11,304 nt of DNA from contig JAQVKR010000043.1 in the NCBI GenBank assembly GCA_028694565.1, positions 1 through 11,304 on the forward strand, in the 5' to 3' direction. Each line of letters begins with the position of its first letter. Positions within the stretch are counted from its first letter, which is position 1. A model generated the notes under the pieces. The model searched no databases and had not been told where the DNA came from. It worked only from the letters and a program-made list of their open reading frames with translations. Both the position numbers and the translations under genes were made by a program. Origin of the DNA: Gammaproteobacteria bacterium (lineage in GTDB: Bacteria > Pseudomonadota > Gammaproteobacteria > DSM-26407). Below are positions 1 through 6,706 of this stretch, one piece after another.

Positions 1-712
1 CACACCGCCGCGGCCGCCACGACCAGGAAACCCGCCATGCCGATGACGAAATAGGGGAGCAGCTTGCCGGCCAGGAACTCCCCGCGGGTGAGCGGCGTGG
101 TGCGCAGCATGACGATGTTCCCGAGCTCCATCTCCCGCGCCGCGGTCAGCGCGGTCATCAGCGCGCCGATAACCGCCATCACCACCGCGATGACCCCGGG
201 CACGACCGCCAGCCGGCTCTCGCTCGCCTCGTTGAACCAGACCCGGTTGCGGATCTCCAGTGGCGGGACGCCACCCTGCTCCATGGCGTAGTCGTTCACC
301 AGCGCCTGGGTGTAGTTGCGCACCAGGCGCGCGGTATTGGCGTCCACCCCGTCGAGGATCAGCTGCAGCCGCGCGTCGCCGCGCCCGAGCGCCGCGGCGA
401 AGTCGCGCGGGATGACCAGCCCGGCCCAGATCCCGCCGTGCTGGACGGCGTCGGTGAGGGCGCGGCGATCATGGAAGCGGTCGATCACCGCGAAGGCGTG
501 ACTGGCGTCGAGACGGGCGGTGAAATCCCGCGACACGGCGTCGTTCGACTCCTGCAGCACGCCGATGGGCGCCTCGGTCACGTCGAGCCGGATGGCGTAG
601 CCGAACAGGAACAGGAGCATGGCCGGCATCAGCAGCATCAGCGCCAGGCTGCGGGGATCGCGCAGCAGGTGCCACCACTCCTTGCGCGCCATGGCCCGGA
701 CGTGCTGGAGGT

Positions 713-716
<4 letters not shown>
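1..716 (-). CDS. ABC-2 type transporter permease, YhhJ/YbhS/YbhR-like, truncated by window edge
   Basis: This is the membrane subunit of the export ABC system encoded just upstream. 238 codons are visible and the 3' end lies beyond base 1. The start ATG overlaps the TGA of the preceding ATPase (ATGA). The N-terminus carries a basic amphipathic stretch (MARKEWWHLLRDPRS, about residues 9-23), then one hydrophobic segment at about 24-43. A soluble domain of about 125 residues follows, including DVTEAPIGVLQESNDAVSRD near 45-64. A second membrane segment lies at about 169-191, then the cytoplasmic loop AREMELGNIVMLRTTPL with the GEFLAGKLLPY motif, and a third segment begins near 222. TM, large periplasmic domain, then a TM bundle is the architecture of YhhJ/YbhS/YbhR half-permeases, which are normally about 370 residues, so roughly 130 residues are missing. 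Family assignment is firm. The exported substrate cannot be read from the sequence. YbhS/YbhR systems have two permeases, so a second may follow outside the window. Confidence 0.9.
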
Positions 717-1668
<952 letters not shown>

Positions 1669-1672
<4 letters not shown>

Positions 1673-2598
1673 GCCCGCTCCTCCCGTCCGTCGCCCAGCG
1701 CCAGGCGCAGCACCGCGTCCTGCAGCGTGGGCGGGGCCGGCTCCGCGGCGAGCCCCGGATCGATCCGCGCCAGCGCCGCGGCGAAGGCCGCGGGCGGAAT
1801 GGCGGCGGAGAGCCAGGCATGCAGCCGCGCCCCCACGGGGAATACCTGCTCGACCCCGTCCAGGGCCGCCACCGCGCCGCGGCGACCGCGCGCGCCGGGT
1901 CCGGAGACCGCCACCAGGACGGAGCCCTCCACCCGGGCCAGCGCCTCCGGCGCCCCCTGGTGCACGATGCGCCCCGCCTCCAGGATGGCCACCCGGTCGC
2001 AGCGCTCCGCCTCGTCCATGTTGGCGGTGGCGTAGAGAATGGTCATGCCCTCGGCGCGCACCCCGTCCAGGAGCTCCCAGAAGGCCCGCCGGGAGAGGGG
2101 ATCGACTCCGGTGGTGGGCTCGTCGAGGCACATCACCTCGGGGCGGCTCATCAGGGCGCAGGCGAGCGCCAGCTTCTGCATCATGCCGCCGGAGAGCTGG
2201 CCGGCCCGCCGCGCCTCGAAGCCCGCCAGCCCGGTGCGCCGGAGCAGATCCGCGGCCCGGGCCCGGGCATCGTCACGGCGCAGTCCGTGGAGGTCGGCGA
2301 AGAAGGCGAGATTCTCGGCCACGGAGAGATCGGTATACAGGCCGAAGCCCTGGGGCATGTAGGCCACGCGCGCCCGCAGGCGGGGATCGGCGGGCGTGCC
2401 GCCCACCGCCCGGACCCGCCCGCCGGCCGGGGCCAGCTGCCCCACCGCCAGGCGCAGCCGCGTGGTCTTTCCGGCGCCGTCGGCGCCCACCAGCCCGAAC
2501 ACCTCGCCCCGCTCCACCCGGAACGCCACGCCGTGCAGCACCGCCGCGGCGCCGTAGGCGAAGCGGAGATCCTCCAGCTCGATGAGCGGCGCGCTCAC
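1669..2598 (-). CDS. ABC transporter ATPase (first NBD of a YbhF/YhiH-type pair)
   Basis: A 309-residue ATPase, first of two consecutive nucleotide-binding subunits. I chose the GTG at 2598 because it overlaps the TGA of the membrane fusion gene (GTGA) and is followed at once by the conserved ATPase N-terminus (PLIELEDLRFAYG). The reading frame is open further upstream, but that stretch lies inside the fusion protein gene in another frame. Motifs: Walker A GADGAGKTT at 38-46 (GAD rather than the usual GPN/GAN), Q-loop glutamine 83 in YMPQGFGLY, a perfect signature LSGGM at 135-139, and Walker B VMCLDEP at 155-161 with glutamate 160. The switch region reads ATANMDEAE, so the usual histidine is alanine (about 192). 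This pattern matches the N-terminal half of YbhF/YhiH as I recall it. It probably pairs with the next gene product so that only one of the two composite ATP sites is fully canonical. Translation is likely coupled to both neighbours. Confidence 0.92.
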
Positions 2599-3611
2599 GG
2601 GGCCGCCACGGGCTCCAGGGTCACATCCGCGGGCATGCCCACCTTGAGCAGCCCCTCCGGGTTGTCCACCTCCACCTTGACCCGGTAGACCAGGTCCACC
2701 CGCAGGGCGCGGGTCTCCACGGTCTTGGGGGTGTACTCCGCCTCGGGCGAGATGAAGGTCAGGCGGCCGGAAAAGACCCGCCCGGGCTGGCCGTCCACCC
2801 GCACCTCGGCCGGCATCCCGATCCGCACCCGCGCCAGGTCCGGCTCCGTGAGGTAGGCCCGCACCCAGGGCCGGTCCAGCTGCGTGACCCGCAGCGCCGC
2901 CTGGCCCGGCTGCCACACCTCGCCGAGGTCGGCCATGCGCACGCTGACCACGCCCGCCGCGGGGCTCTTCAGGGTGGCGTACTCCAGCTGCCGCGCGGCG
3001 CTCTCCGCCGCGGCCCGGCGCGCCGCCGCCTCCGCCGCCGCGCGGTCGATATCCTCCGGGCGGGTCCCCTCCACCAGCAGCTCCAGGCGCTGGCGCGCCT
3101 CCTCCACCCCCGCCGCGGCCACGTCCCGCTGCCGTTCGGCCCGATCCAGGTCCTCCCGCGAGGCCAGCTGGCGCGGCACCAGGTCCCGCATGCGCTTCAC
3201 CTCCGCCTCGGCATAGCGCTGCTCCGCCCGGGCCCGGTCCAGGGTGGCCCGGGCCGCCGCCACCTCCTGGGTGCGGCTGCCGGCGCGCAGGGCCGCCAGC
3301 GCCGCTTCCGCCGCCTTCGCCTCGGCACGGGCGCGCTCGAGCGCCAGGGTGAAGTCGTGCTCATCGAGCCTGGCCACCACCTGGCCGGCGCCCACCACGT
3401 CCCCCTCGTCCACCGCCAGCTCGCTGACCCGCCCGCCCACCTGGAAGGCCAGGTCGTATTCGCGGGCGTCCACGGTTCCGGAGAGACGGATGGCGCCGTC
3501 GGTGGCCGCATCGGACCAGGGCCACTTGCAGGCACCGAGGGAGAGAGCGGAGAGAGCCAGCGCCAGAACGGCGGCTGAGCGCGTCGGTGAGAGCTTCCGT
3601 TGCAGTGCCAT
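2595..3611 (-). CDS. HlyD/YbhG-family membrane fusion lipoprotein (periplasmic adaptor)
   Basis: A 338-residue periplasmic adaptor that should link the ABC permease to an outer-membrane channel. The N-terminus is basic, then hydrophobic, ending in a lipobox-like LGAC with Cys28, so it is predicted to be lipidated after signal peptidase II cleavage. Next comes the first half of a biotinyl-lipoyl-like domain (about 43-85, VGGRVSELAVDEGDVV). A long Ala/Glu/Arg-rich coiled-coil hairpin follows (about 86-212). The second half of the lipoyl domain is LKSPAAGVVSVRMADLGEVW (214-233), then a beta-barrel (about 238-335) ending in KVGMPADVTLEP. Length and order match YbhG/YhiI. It is the first gene of a four-gene overlapping operon. 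GGAAA lies a few bases before the ATG. Residue +2 after the cysteine is lysine, not aspartate, so inner-membrane retention is not signalled in the classical E. coli way. No TolC-like partner is in the window. Confidence 0.9.
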   Translation of the reverse strand: MALQRKLSPTRSAAVLALALSALSLGACKWPWSDAATDGAIRLSGTVDAREYDLAFQVGGRVSELAVDEGDVVGAGQVVARLDEHDFTLALERARAEAKAAEAALAALRAGSRTQEVAAARATLDRARAEQRYAEAEVKRMRDLVPRQLASREDLDRAERQRDVAAAGVEEARQRLELLVEGTRPEDIDRAAAEAAARRAAAESAARQLEYATLKSPAAGVVSVRMADLGEVWQPGQAALRVTQLDRPWVRAYLTEPDLARVRIGMPAEVRVDGQPGRVFSGRLTFISPEAEYTPKTVETRALRVDLVYRVKVEVDNPEGLLKVGMPADVTLEPVAAP

Positions 3612-3643
3612 GTTCGGTTTCCAGGTTGGAAAATGCGCAGCTA

Positions 3644-3818
3644 GTGTACTGCCTCACTCTTGGAGGTACTTTCAGGGCCCCCCGAAAGTGCCGGGACAAG
3701 ACGCAGTGCGCAGGCAATGGTCATGCCCTTGATCAAGCGCCGCACGCGGTCATGGTGCTTTCGGGGAGCTCCCTGCGGGCGAGTCGCCGAATGGGCCTCC
3801 AAGAGTGACGCGGTACAC
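3644..3818. repeat. 175-bp inverted-repeat-bounded element, MITE- or IS-remnant-like
   Basis: Two 23-bp arms, 3644-3666 and 3796-3818, are inverted copies matching at 21 of 23 positions. They start GTGTAC on the left and end GTACAC on the right. The match stops abruptly at the outer edges, as expected for element ends. Inside them a second inverted pair exists (3673-3688 against 3758-3775, matching apart from a few bases and a 2-base gap). A perfect 10-bp palindrome, CTTGATCAAG at 3728-3737, lies almost at the centre. The inner 129 bp hold no convincing gene. I see no obvious target-site duplication. It fills most of the gap between dgkA and the membrane fusion gene. It could be a miniature transposable element, a worn insertion-sequence remnant, or a large hairpin formed in RNA that separates the two transcription units. 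Confidence 0.6.
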
Positions 3819-3866
3819 CCGATCTCCCCCATCACCGGCCGGGAGGATGCCCGGGGCGGTCCGGCG

Positions 3867-4226
3867 CTAGCCGAACAGGACCAGGCCCCACACGCCCGCG
3901 GCCAGCAGCAGGCACACCAGCACCGCCGCCGACCCCAGGTCCTTGGCCCGCCCGGCCAGCTCATGGTGCTCCGGGCCGATGCGGTCCACCACCGATTCCA
4001 CCGCCGAGTTGAGCAGCTCCACCACCAGCACGCTGCCCACCGCGCCGATCATCAGGGCCCGCTCGATGCCGGTGTCGCCCAGCCAGCAGGCCAGGGGCAC
4101 CGCCAGGGCCACCAGCAGCAGCTCCTGGCGGAACGCCGCCTCGTTGCGGAACGCCGCCCGCAGCCCGGCCAGCGAATAGCCGGCGGCGTTGATGATGCGG
4201 GTGAGGCCGGTCGCGGATGATGCCAT
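3867..4226 (-). CDS. dgkA: Diacylglycerol kinase DgkA
   Basis: A 119-residue integral inner-membrane enzyme that phosphorylates diacylglycerol to phosphatidate using ATP, recycling lipid released during membrane-derived oligosaccharide and lipopolysaccharide modification. The sequence aligns end to end with E. coli DgkA. It starts ATGLTRIINAAGYSLAGLRAAF, has the surface helix motif NEAAFRQE (28-35), then the catalytic segment VVELLNSAVESVVDRIG (68-84) with E70, N73 and E77, and HELAGRAKDLGSAAV (88-102). Three membrane helices are visible: about 36-50, 55-75 and 97-117. E70 corresponds to the E. coli catalytic base (E69 in mature numbering). The start at 4226 gives the family's N-terminus and length. 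The ribosome-binding site is poor (TGAGAT only) because a tandem repeat array ends only 9 bases before the ATG. Confidence 0.97.
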   Translation of the reverse strand: MASSATGLTRIINAAGYSLAGLRAAFRNEAAFRQELLLVALAVPLACWLGDTGIERALMIGAVGSVLVVELLNSAVESVVDRIGPEHHELAGRAKDLGSAAVLVCLLLAAGVWGLVLFG

Positions 4227-4235
4227 CGTGATCTC

Positions 4236-4283
4236 AGGGTTACAGGGTTACAGGGTTACAGGGTTACAGGGTTACAGGGTTAT
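4236..4283. repeat. Tandem octamer array AGGGTTAC x6 (cassette A, dgkA-proximal)
   Basis: Five perfect copies of AGGGTTAC and one ending in T are followed by GGGG, giving seven evenly spaced runs of three or more G on the plus strand with 5-base spacers. The array ends 9 bases before the dgkA start codon, so the dgkA leader RNA carries the complementary GTAACCCT repeats. The regular G runs meet the usual G-quadruplex pattern on the DNA strand that is the template for dgkA. The same array occurs at 5860-5907. Confidence 0.97.
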
Positions 4284-4288
4284 GGGGA

Positions 4289-4315
4289 GGATAATCGCAC
4301 TCACGCACTCCCGGT
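4289..4315. repeat. 27-bp dispersed repeat module, copy in cassette A
   Basis: The segment running from GGATAATCGCACTCA to CTCCCGGT matches 5913-5939 at 25 of 27 positions, in the same orientation and the same place within the cassette. It joins the octamer array to the heptamer array. Its 3' part (CACTCCCGGT) recurs as ACTCCCGGT at 6013-6021. No function is recognised. The conservation between copies shows the cassettes are related as units and not just similar simple repeats. Confidence 0.9.
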
Positions 4316-4326
4316 GTTGGATTATG

Positions 4327-4380
4327 GGTGATGAGTGATGGGACGATCCGCATCACGCATTCACGCATCACGCATCACGC
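4327..4380. repeat. Heptamer arrays GGTGATG / CATCACG around a GGACGATCCG core (cassette A, gcvPB-proximal)
   Basis: Two GGTGATG-type units (4327-4340) are followed by the core GGACGATCCG (4341-4350) and four CATCACG-type units (4351-4379), one expanded to CATTCACG. The left units are near reverse complements of the right units. The segment can therefore fold as a hairpin with one mismatch per repeat. The array reaches to within 3 bases of the gcvPB stop codon. On the transcribed strand, the stop is followed immediately by ATG CGT GAT GCG TGA. Confidence 0.95.
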
Positions 4381-4382
4381 AT

Positions 4383-5843
4383 CTATGCATCCCCCGTCCC
4401 CGGCTTCCAGGCCAGGTCGAGATCGCGGGCGGCGCGGACGTCGTCCAGGCGCCGCACCGGCAGCGTGTAGGGCGCGCCCTTCACCAGGTCCGGCTGGCTC
4501 TCGGCCTCGGCCCGGATCCGCACCAGCGCCTCCACGAAGGCGTCCAGGGCCTCCCGGCTCTCCGACTCGGTCGGCTCGATGAGCAGGCACTCGGGCACCA
4601 GCAGCGGGAAGTAGGTGGTGGGCGCGTGGTGGCCGTAGTCCAGCAGCCGCTTGGCGAAATCCATGGCGGAGACGCCGAAGGCGCGGGCCTCGCGCTTCAG
4701 GGTGACGATGAACTCGTGGGTGGCGCGGCGCTCCGGGAAGGCCAGCTCGAAGCCGGCCTCGCGCAGGCGCGCCTGCAGGTAGTTGGCGTTCAGGGTGGCG
4801 AAATCGGCGACCCGGGTCATGCCGCCGCGGCCGATGAGGCGCGCATAGACCCAGGCGCGCAGGATCACCCCGGCATTGCCGGCGAACGCGCCCATGCGGC
4901 CGATGCTCTCCGGCCGGTCGTCCTCGTCCAGCCAGCGGTACTCGTCGTCCTCGCGGGCCACCATGGGAATGGGCAGGTAGGGCTCCAGCCGCCGGCTCAC
5001 CCCCACCGGCCCGGCGCCGGGCCCGCCGCCGCCGTGGGGAGTGGCGAAGGTCTTGTGCAGGTTCAGGTGGATGACGTCGAAGCCCATGTCGCCGGGACGC
5101 ACCTTGCCGAGGATGGCGTTGAGGTTCGCCCCGTCGTAGTAGAGCAGGCCGCCGGCCTCGTGGACGATGCGGGCGATCTCGGTGATGCGGCGCTCGAACA
5201 CCCCCAGGGTGGAGGGGTTGGTGAGCATGATGCCGGCGGTCTGGGGCCCCACGGCCGCGCGCAGGGCCTCGAGGTCCACGTCGCCCTGCTCGTCGGTGGG
5301 AATCTCGCGGACCTTGTAGCCGCACATCACCGCCGAGGCGGGGTTGGTGCCGTGGGCCGCGTCGGGCACCAGCATCTCCGCCCGCGCCGTGTCGCCGCGG
5401 GCGTCGTGGTAGGCGCGGATCATGGCCACCCCGGCGAACTCGCCCTGGGCGCCGGCCATGGGCGCCAGCGACACCGCCGCCATGCCGGTCACCGCCCGCA
5501 GCATCTCCTGCAGCTCGAAGGCGCAGGCCATGAAGCCCTGGCTGTGGCTCTCCGGGGCCTCCGGGTGGCGGGCCAGGAACTCCGGCAGCAGCGCGAAGCG
5601 GTTCGCCGCCCGCGGATTGTACTTCATGGTGCACGAGCCCAGCGGGTAGAAGTGGGTGTCGATGGAGAAGTTCTTCTGCGACAGCCGGGTGTAGTGGCGC
5701 ACCGCCTGCAGCTCGGAAACCTCCGGCAGGCCGGGGGGTTCGCTGCGCAGAAAGGCCGCGGGTATGTCGTCGACCGCGGCAACGGCCGACGGCGCCTGTG
5801 AGGTGGCCCGGCGGCCCGGGCTGGACTGGTCGAAAATGAGCAT
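4383..5843 (-). CDS. gcvPB: Glycine dehydrogenase (decarboxylating) subunit 2, GcvPB
   Basis: A 486-residue C-terminal-type half of the glycine cleavage P-protein. With GcvPA it forms the PLP enzyme that decarboxylates glycine and transfers the aminomethyl group to the lipoyl arm of GcvH. The PLP lysine is K264 in [18 protein letters not shown]. Other conserved blocks are [20 protein letters not shown] (43-62), [13 protein letters not shown] (66-78), [16 protein letters not shown] (161-176), DGANLNAI (237-244) and FAGNAGV (320-326). The N-terminus [12 protein letters not shown] is the usual start of this family, so the ATG at 5843 is preferred. No good Shine-Dalgarno precedes it, because the octamer repeat array ends 16 bases upstream. 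It is separated from gcvPA by tpx and a 295-bp repeat region. Near-identical repeat cassettes flank it on both sides. Length is normal and I see no damage. Confidence 0.97.
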   Translation of the reverse strand: MLIFDQSSPGRRATSQAPSAVAAVDDIPAAFLRSEPPGLPEVSELQAVRHYTRLSQKNFSIDTHFYPLGSCTMKYNPRAANRFALLPEFLARHPEAPESHSQGFMACAFELQEMLRAVTGMAAVSLAPMAGAQGEFAGVAMIRAYHDARGDTARAEMLVPDAAHGTNPASAVMCGYKVREIPTDEQGDVDLEALRAAVGPQTAGIMLTNPSTLGVFERRITEIARIVHEAGGLLYYDGANLNAILGKVRPGDMGFDVIHLNLHKTFATPHGGGGPGAGPVGVSRRLEPYLPIPMVAREDDEYRWLDEDDRPESIGRMGAFAGNAGVILRAWVYARLIGRGGMTRVADFATLNANYLQARLREAGFELAFPERRATHEFIVTLKREARAFGVSAMDFAKRLLDYGHHAPTTYFPLLVPECLLIEPTESESREALDAFVEALVRIRAEAESQPDLVKGAPYTLPVRRLDDVRAARDLDLAWKPGTGDA

Positions 5844-5859
5844 GGCGTCGGAAAGATTC

Positions 5860-5907
5860 AGGGTTACAGGGTTACAGGGTTACAGGGTTACAGGGTTACA
5901 GGGTTAC
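5860..5907. repeat. Tandem octamer array AGGGTTAC x6 (cassette B, gcvPB-proximal)
   Basis: Six perfect copies of AGGGTTAC lie 16 bases upstream of the gcvPB start codon. The position, orientation and copy number are the same as in the array before dgkA. The six evenly spaced GGG runs on the plus strand could form a G-quadruplex in the template strand. The transcript would contain the C-rich complement. Confidence 0.97.
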
Positions 5908-5912
5908 AGAAA

Positions 5913-5939
5913 GGATAATCGGACTCACACACTCCCGGT
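5913..5939. repeat. 27-bp dispersed repeat module, copy in cassette B
   Basis: Same module as 4289-4315, with 25 of 27 positions identical. It starts GGATAATCGGACTCA and ends CTCCCGGT, and it lies between the octamer and heptamer arrays. A shortened copy of its end follows at 6010-6021, showing that cassette B contains an internal duplication. Confidence 0.9.
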
Positions 5940-5943
5940 TATA

Positions 5944-6010
5944 GGTGATGGGTGATGGGTGATGGGTGATGGGACGATCCGCATCACGCATCACGCATTC
6001 ACGCATTCAC
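5944..6010. repeat. Heptamer arrays GGTGATG x4, core GGACGATCCG, CATCACG-type units (cassette B, first set)
   Basis: Four perfect GGTGATG units (5944-5971) are followed by the core GGACGATCCG (5972-5981), identical to that in cassette A. Then come two CATCACG and two CATTCACG-type units to about 6010. The two sides are near reverse complements, so an interrupted hairpin with the core as its loop is possible on either strand. Confidence 0.95.
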
Positions 6011-6135
6011 ACACTCCCGGTGATGGGTGACGCGTTTTGAGTGATGGGACGATCGGCATCACGCATCACGCATCACGCATCACGCATCACGCATCACGCA
6101 TCACGCATCACGCATCACGCATTCACGCATTCACG
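6010..6135. repeat. Second heptamer set in cassette B: degenerate GGTGATG, core GGACGATCGG, CATCACG x9
   Basis: CACACTCCCGGT (6010-6021) opens a second copy of the heptamer module. GGTGATG and GGTGACG follow, then a short irregular stretch, the core GGACGATCGG (6047-6056), nine perfect CATCACG units (6057-6119) and two CATTCACG units (6120-6135). The array ends 3 bases from the tpx stop codon. Nine identical adjacent units suggest recent expansion. The unit on the transcribed strand is CGTGATG, which places stop codons in all three frames within 21 bases. Confidence 0.96.
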
Positions 6136-6138
6136 CAC

Positions 6139-6642
6139 TCACCCCTGTGTCGCCGCCAGGGCGGCCTCGTAGTCGGGCTCCTGGGCGATCTCGGGCACCA
6201 GCTGGGTGTAGACGACCTTGTTGTCGCCGTCCAGCACCACCACGGCGCGGGCGGTGATGCCGGACAGGGGGCCGTCGGTGATCAGCACGCCGTAGTCCTT
6301 GGCGAAGTTGCGGCTGCGCATCATGGACAGGGTGGCCGCGTTCTCCACCCCCTCGCTGGTGCAGAAGCGGCCGGAGGCGAAGGGCAGGTCGGCGGAGACC
6401 ACCAGCACCGCCAGATCGTCACGGCCGGCGGCGGCCTCGTTGAACTTCTTGGTGGAAATGGCGCACACCGGCGTGTCCAGGCTGGGGACGATGTTGATGA
6501 GCTTGGTCTTGCCGGCGTAGTCGGACAGGGAGCGATCGGCCAGATCCTTGTCCACCAGGACGAAATCGGGCGCGCTGCTGCCCAGCTCGGGCAGTTCGCC
6601 GTTGGTGTGGATGGGGTTGCCCTGCAGTGTCACTGTTGCCAT
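6139..6642 (-). CDS. tpx: Thiol peroxidase Tpx (atypical 2-Cys peroxiredoxin)
   Basis: A 167-residue peroxiredoxin that reduces hydrogen peroxide and alkyl hydroperoxides, normally with thioredoxin as reductant. The N-terminus has the Tpx pattern [18 protein letters not shown]. The peroxidatic cysteine is C60 in [17 protein letters not shown] and the resolving cysteine is C94 in GRFCTSEG, the spacing expected for Tpx (C61 and C95 in E. coli). [22 protein letters not shown] closes the thioredoxin fold. No signal peptide is visible. As I recall, E. coli Tpx has been reported as periplasmic, but this protein looks cytoplasmic. A good Shine-Dalgarno (AGGAGAG) precedes the ATG. It starts 64 bases after gcvPA, on the same strand and with no clear promoter between, so it is probably co-transcribed with the glycine cleavage genes. 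Its stop codon abuts a heptamer repeat array. Confidence 0.96.
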   Translation of the reverse strand: MATVTLQGNPIHTNGELPELGSSAPDFVLVDKDLADRSLSDYAGKTKLINIVPSLDTPVCAISTKKFNEAAAGRDDLAVLVVSADLPFASGRFCTSEGVENAATLSMMRSRNFAKDYGVLITDGPLSGITARAVVVLDGDNKVVYTQLVPEIAQEPDYEAALAATQG

Positions 6643-6706
6643 CGGGTCTCTCCTTTGTCCATCGGTCGGTTTGCAGTCCGCGCGGGTGCGCGCCCGTCTC
6701 CGGCGC

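Noticed and set aside
3819..3866. Intrinsic terminator after dgkA
   Set aside because: Only a 5-bp CCGGG/CCCGG stem is visible and there is no U-run.
3641..3964. Short ORFs on both strands across the inverted-repeat element
   Set aside because: The similar peptide ends read on both strands (STSKSEAVH and ASKSDAVH) are a direct consequence of the inverted repeats. The frames also run into dgkA in the wrong frame.
4335..5801. A plus-strand open frame of about 488 codons antisense to gcvPB
   Set aside because: It has the same antisense compositional artefact, starts inside the repeat cassette, and has no recognisable motif.
6057..6135. CRISPR array
   Set aside because: The repeats are 7-8 bp and directly adjacent with no unique spacers, and no cas genes are nearby. 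They are simple tandem repeats.
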